DNA of 64,000 bases from Novosphingobium sp. KA1 (GTDB lineage Bacteria > Pseudomonadota > Alphaproteobacteria > Sphingomonadales > Sphingomonadaceae): positions 3,187,001 through 3,251,000 of the forward strand of contig NZ_CP021247.1 of NCBI RefSeq assembly GCF_017309955.1, given 5' to 3'. A program made the translations under genes and the position numbers. Of the stretch, positions 63,282 through 64,000 are shown in pieces. The notes beneath the pieces were generated by a model, which was not told the DNA's origin, did not search any database, and saw only the letters and a list, made by a program, of their open reading frames with translations. Every line of letters begins with the position of its first letter. The stretch's first letter is position 1.

Positions 63282-64000
63282 TCACGCCGTTGCAGGCTGG
63301 GGACGATTGGCGATCAGGTTGTCGACCACCGAAGGATCGGCCAGGGTCGACGTATCGCCAAGGTTGGAGAAGTCGTTCTCGCCGATCTTGCGCAGGATAC
63401 GCCGCATGATCTTGCCCGAACGGGTCTTGGGCAGGCCCGGCGCGAACTGGATGACGTCGGGCGTCGCGATCGGGCCGATCTCGTGCCGGACCCACTGGAC
63501 CAGTTCCTTGCGCAGCGCCTCATCCGGTTCGATTTCGGCGTTGCAGGTGACAAAGGCATAGATGCCCTGCCCCTTGATCTCGTGCGGCATGCCGACGACC
63601 GCTGCCTCGGCCACGGCATGATGGGCGACCAGCGCCGATTCGATCTCGGCCGTACCCATGCGGTGCCCCGAGACGTTGATGACGTCGTCGATACGGCCGG
63701 TGATCCAGTAGTACCCGTCCTCGTCGCGGCGGCAGCCGTCGCCAGTGAAGTAGTAACCCGCGAACGTCGAGAAATAGGTCTGGAAGAAGCGTTCGTGATC
63801 GCCCCAGACGGTCCGCATCTGTCCCGGCCAGCTGTCCGCTATCACCAGGCAGCCGTCGGTTGCCCCTTCAAGCACGCCGCCCTCGTTATCGAGCAGCATC
63901 GGCTTCACGCCAAACATCGGCTTGCTGGCCGAACCGGGCTTGAGCGCGGTGGCACCGGGCAGCGGGGTGATCATGGCGCCGCCGGTCTCGGTCTGCCACC
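63282..64000 (-). CDS. acs: acetyl-CoA synthetase, 3' part only
   Basis: The window holds the C-terminal ~239 residues; the 5' part lies beyond base 64000. The frame enters as [16 protein letters not shown], the acyl-adenylate core motif, continues with [33 protein letters not shown], broken here into YYFTGDGC and [16 protein letters not shown], and ends with [13 protein letters not shown]. The Lys of TRSGKIMRR is the catalytic lysine that is also acetylated to switch Acs off. Acs activates acetate with ATP and CoA; the adjacent crbS/crbR pair likely controls it. Confidence 0.95.
   Translation of the reverse strand, partial: WQTETGGAMITPLPGATALKPGSASKPMFGVKPMLLDNEGGVLEGATDGCLVIADSWPGQMRTVWGDHERFFQTYFSTFAGYYFTGDGCRRDEDGYYWITGRIDDVINVSGHRMGTAEIESALVAHHAVAEAAVVGMPHEIKGQGIYAFVTCNAEIEPDEALRKELVQWVRHEIGPIATPDVIQFAPGLPKTRSGKIMRRILRKIGENDFSNLGDTSTLADPSVVDNLIANRPQPATA

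Noticed and set aside
1..64000. CRISPR arrays, prophage or integrative element
   Set aside because: I saw no regularly spaced repeat-spacer series, no integrase, portal or tail genes, and no atypical base-composition block.

Overview
The window is GC-rich, gene-dense DNA from an alphaproteobacterium, most likely Sphingomonadales and perhaps Novosphingobium. The evidence is the lipoyl-domain pdhB, trmFO, the ispDF fusion, the dusB-ntrBC-ntrYX-hfq-hflX block, NodT-type efflux proteins and a double-length Hfq. The genus is inferred, because no rRNA is present. Many genes overlap by ATGA, GTGA or TGATG, so much of the window reads as tight operons. I saw no prophage, CRISPR array, integrase or intact insertion sequence.

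Layout. 1-3132 (minus): a TPR-sulfotransferase (cut by the window edge) and gamma-glutamyltransferase. 3378-8467 (plus): a MarR-controlled FUSC/DUF1656/HlyD/NodT efflux operon of the aromatic-acid or fusaric-acid type, ended by a perfect hairpin. 8508-13296 (minus): a glycoconjugate cluster of two GT4 glycosyltransferases, a flippase-like membrane protein, a periplasmic DUF2141 protein and a polysaccharide-deacetylase-like protein. 13554-15353: a DEAD-box RNA helicase with a terminator. 15590-17925 (minus): a Gre-family factor and an ABC-F ATPase. 17926-18366: a non-coding gap holding a nested inverted-repeat element. 18367-24956 (plus): a second efflux operon, HlyD, double ATPase, two ABC-2 permeases and NodT. 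25110-28047: ftsB, pdhA and pdhB. 28151-31123: a squalene/phytoene-synthase-like protein, an EF-hand protein, trmFO and DUF952. 31120-33882: gyrA. 34200-35522: a secreted repeat protein. 35602-38894: beta-carbonic anhydrase, lipA, coq10-like, an NMN amidase and a cysteine-containing secreted protein.

38905-40089 holds ispDF, divergent from the nitrogen-regulation block dusB-ntrB-ntrC-ntrY-ntrX-hfq-hflX (40209-49696). hflX meets mazG tail to tail. From 58847 down to 49673 the minus strand carries mltB-like, rlpA-like, D,D-carboxypeptidase, tmk, holB, metG, tatD, an MBL hydrolase, a 61-aa membrane protein and mazG, combining cell-wall and replication or translation housekeeping. A tRNA-Ser(UGA) lies at 59021-59110. 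The right end is an acetate-control module: a SLC5-domain hybrid kinase (CrbS-like) facing its LuxR-type regulator (CrbR-like) and acetyl-CoA synthetase, which runs off the end.

The two observations most worth following are the single-chain tandem Hfq, whose second half has lost most of the basic rim, and the A-B-B'-C-C'-A' inverted-repeat element at about 17992-18255, which can fold like a three-way junction.
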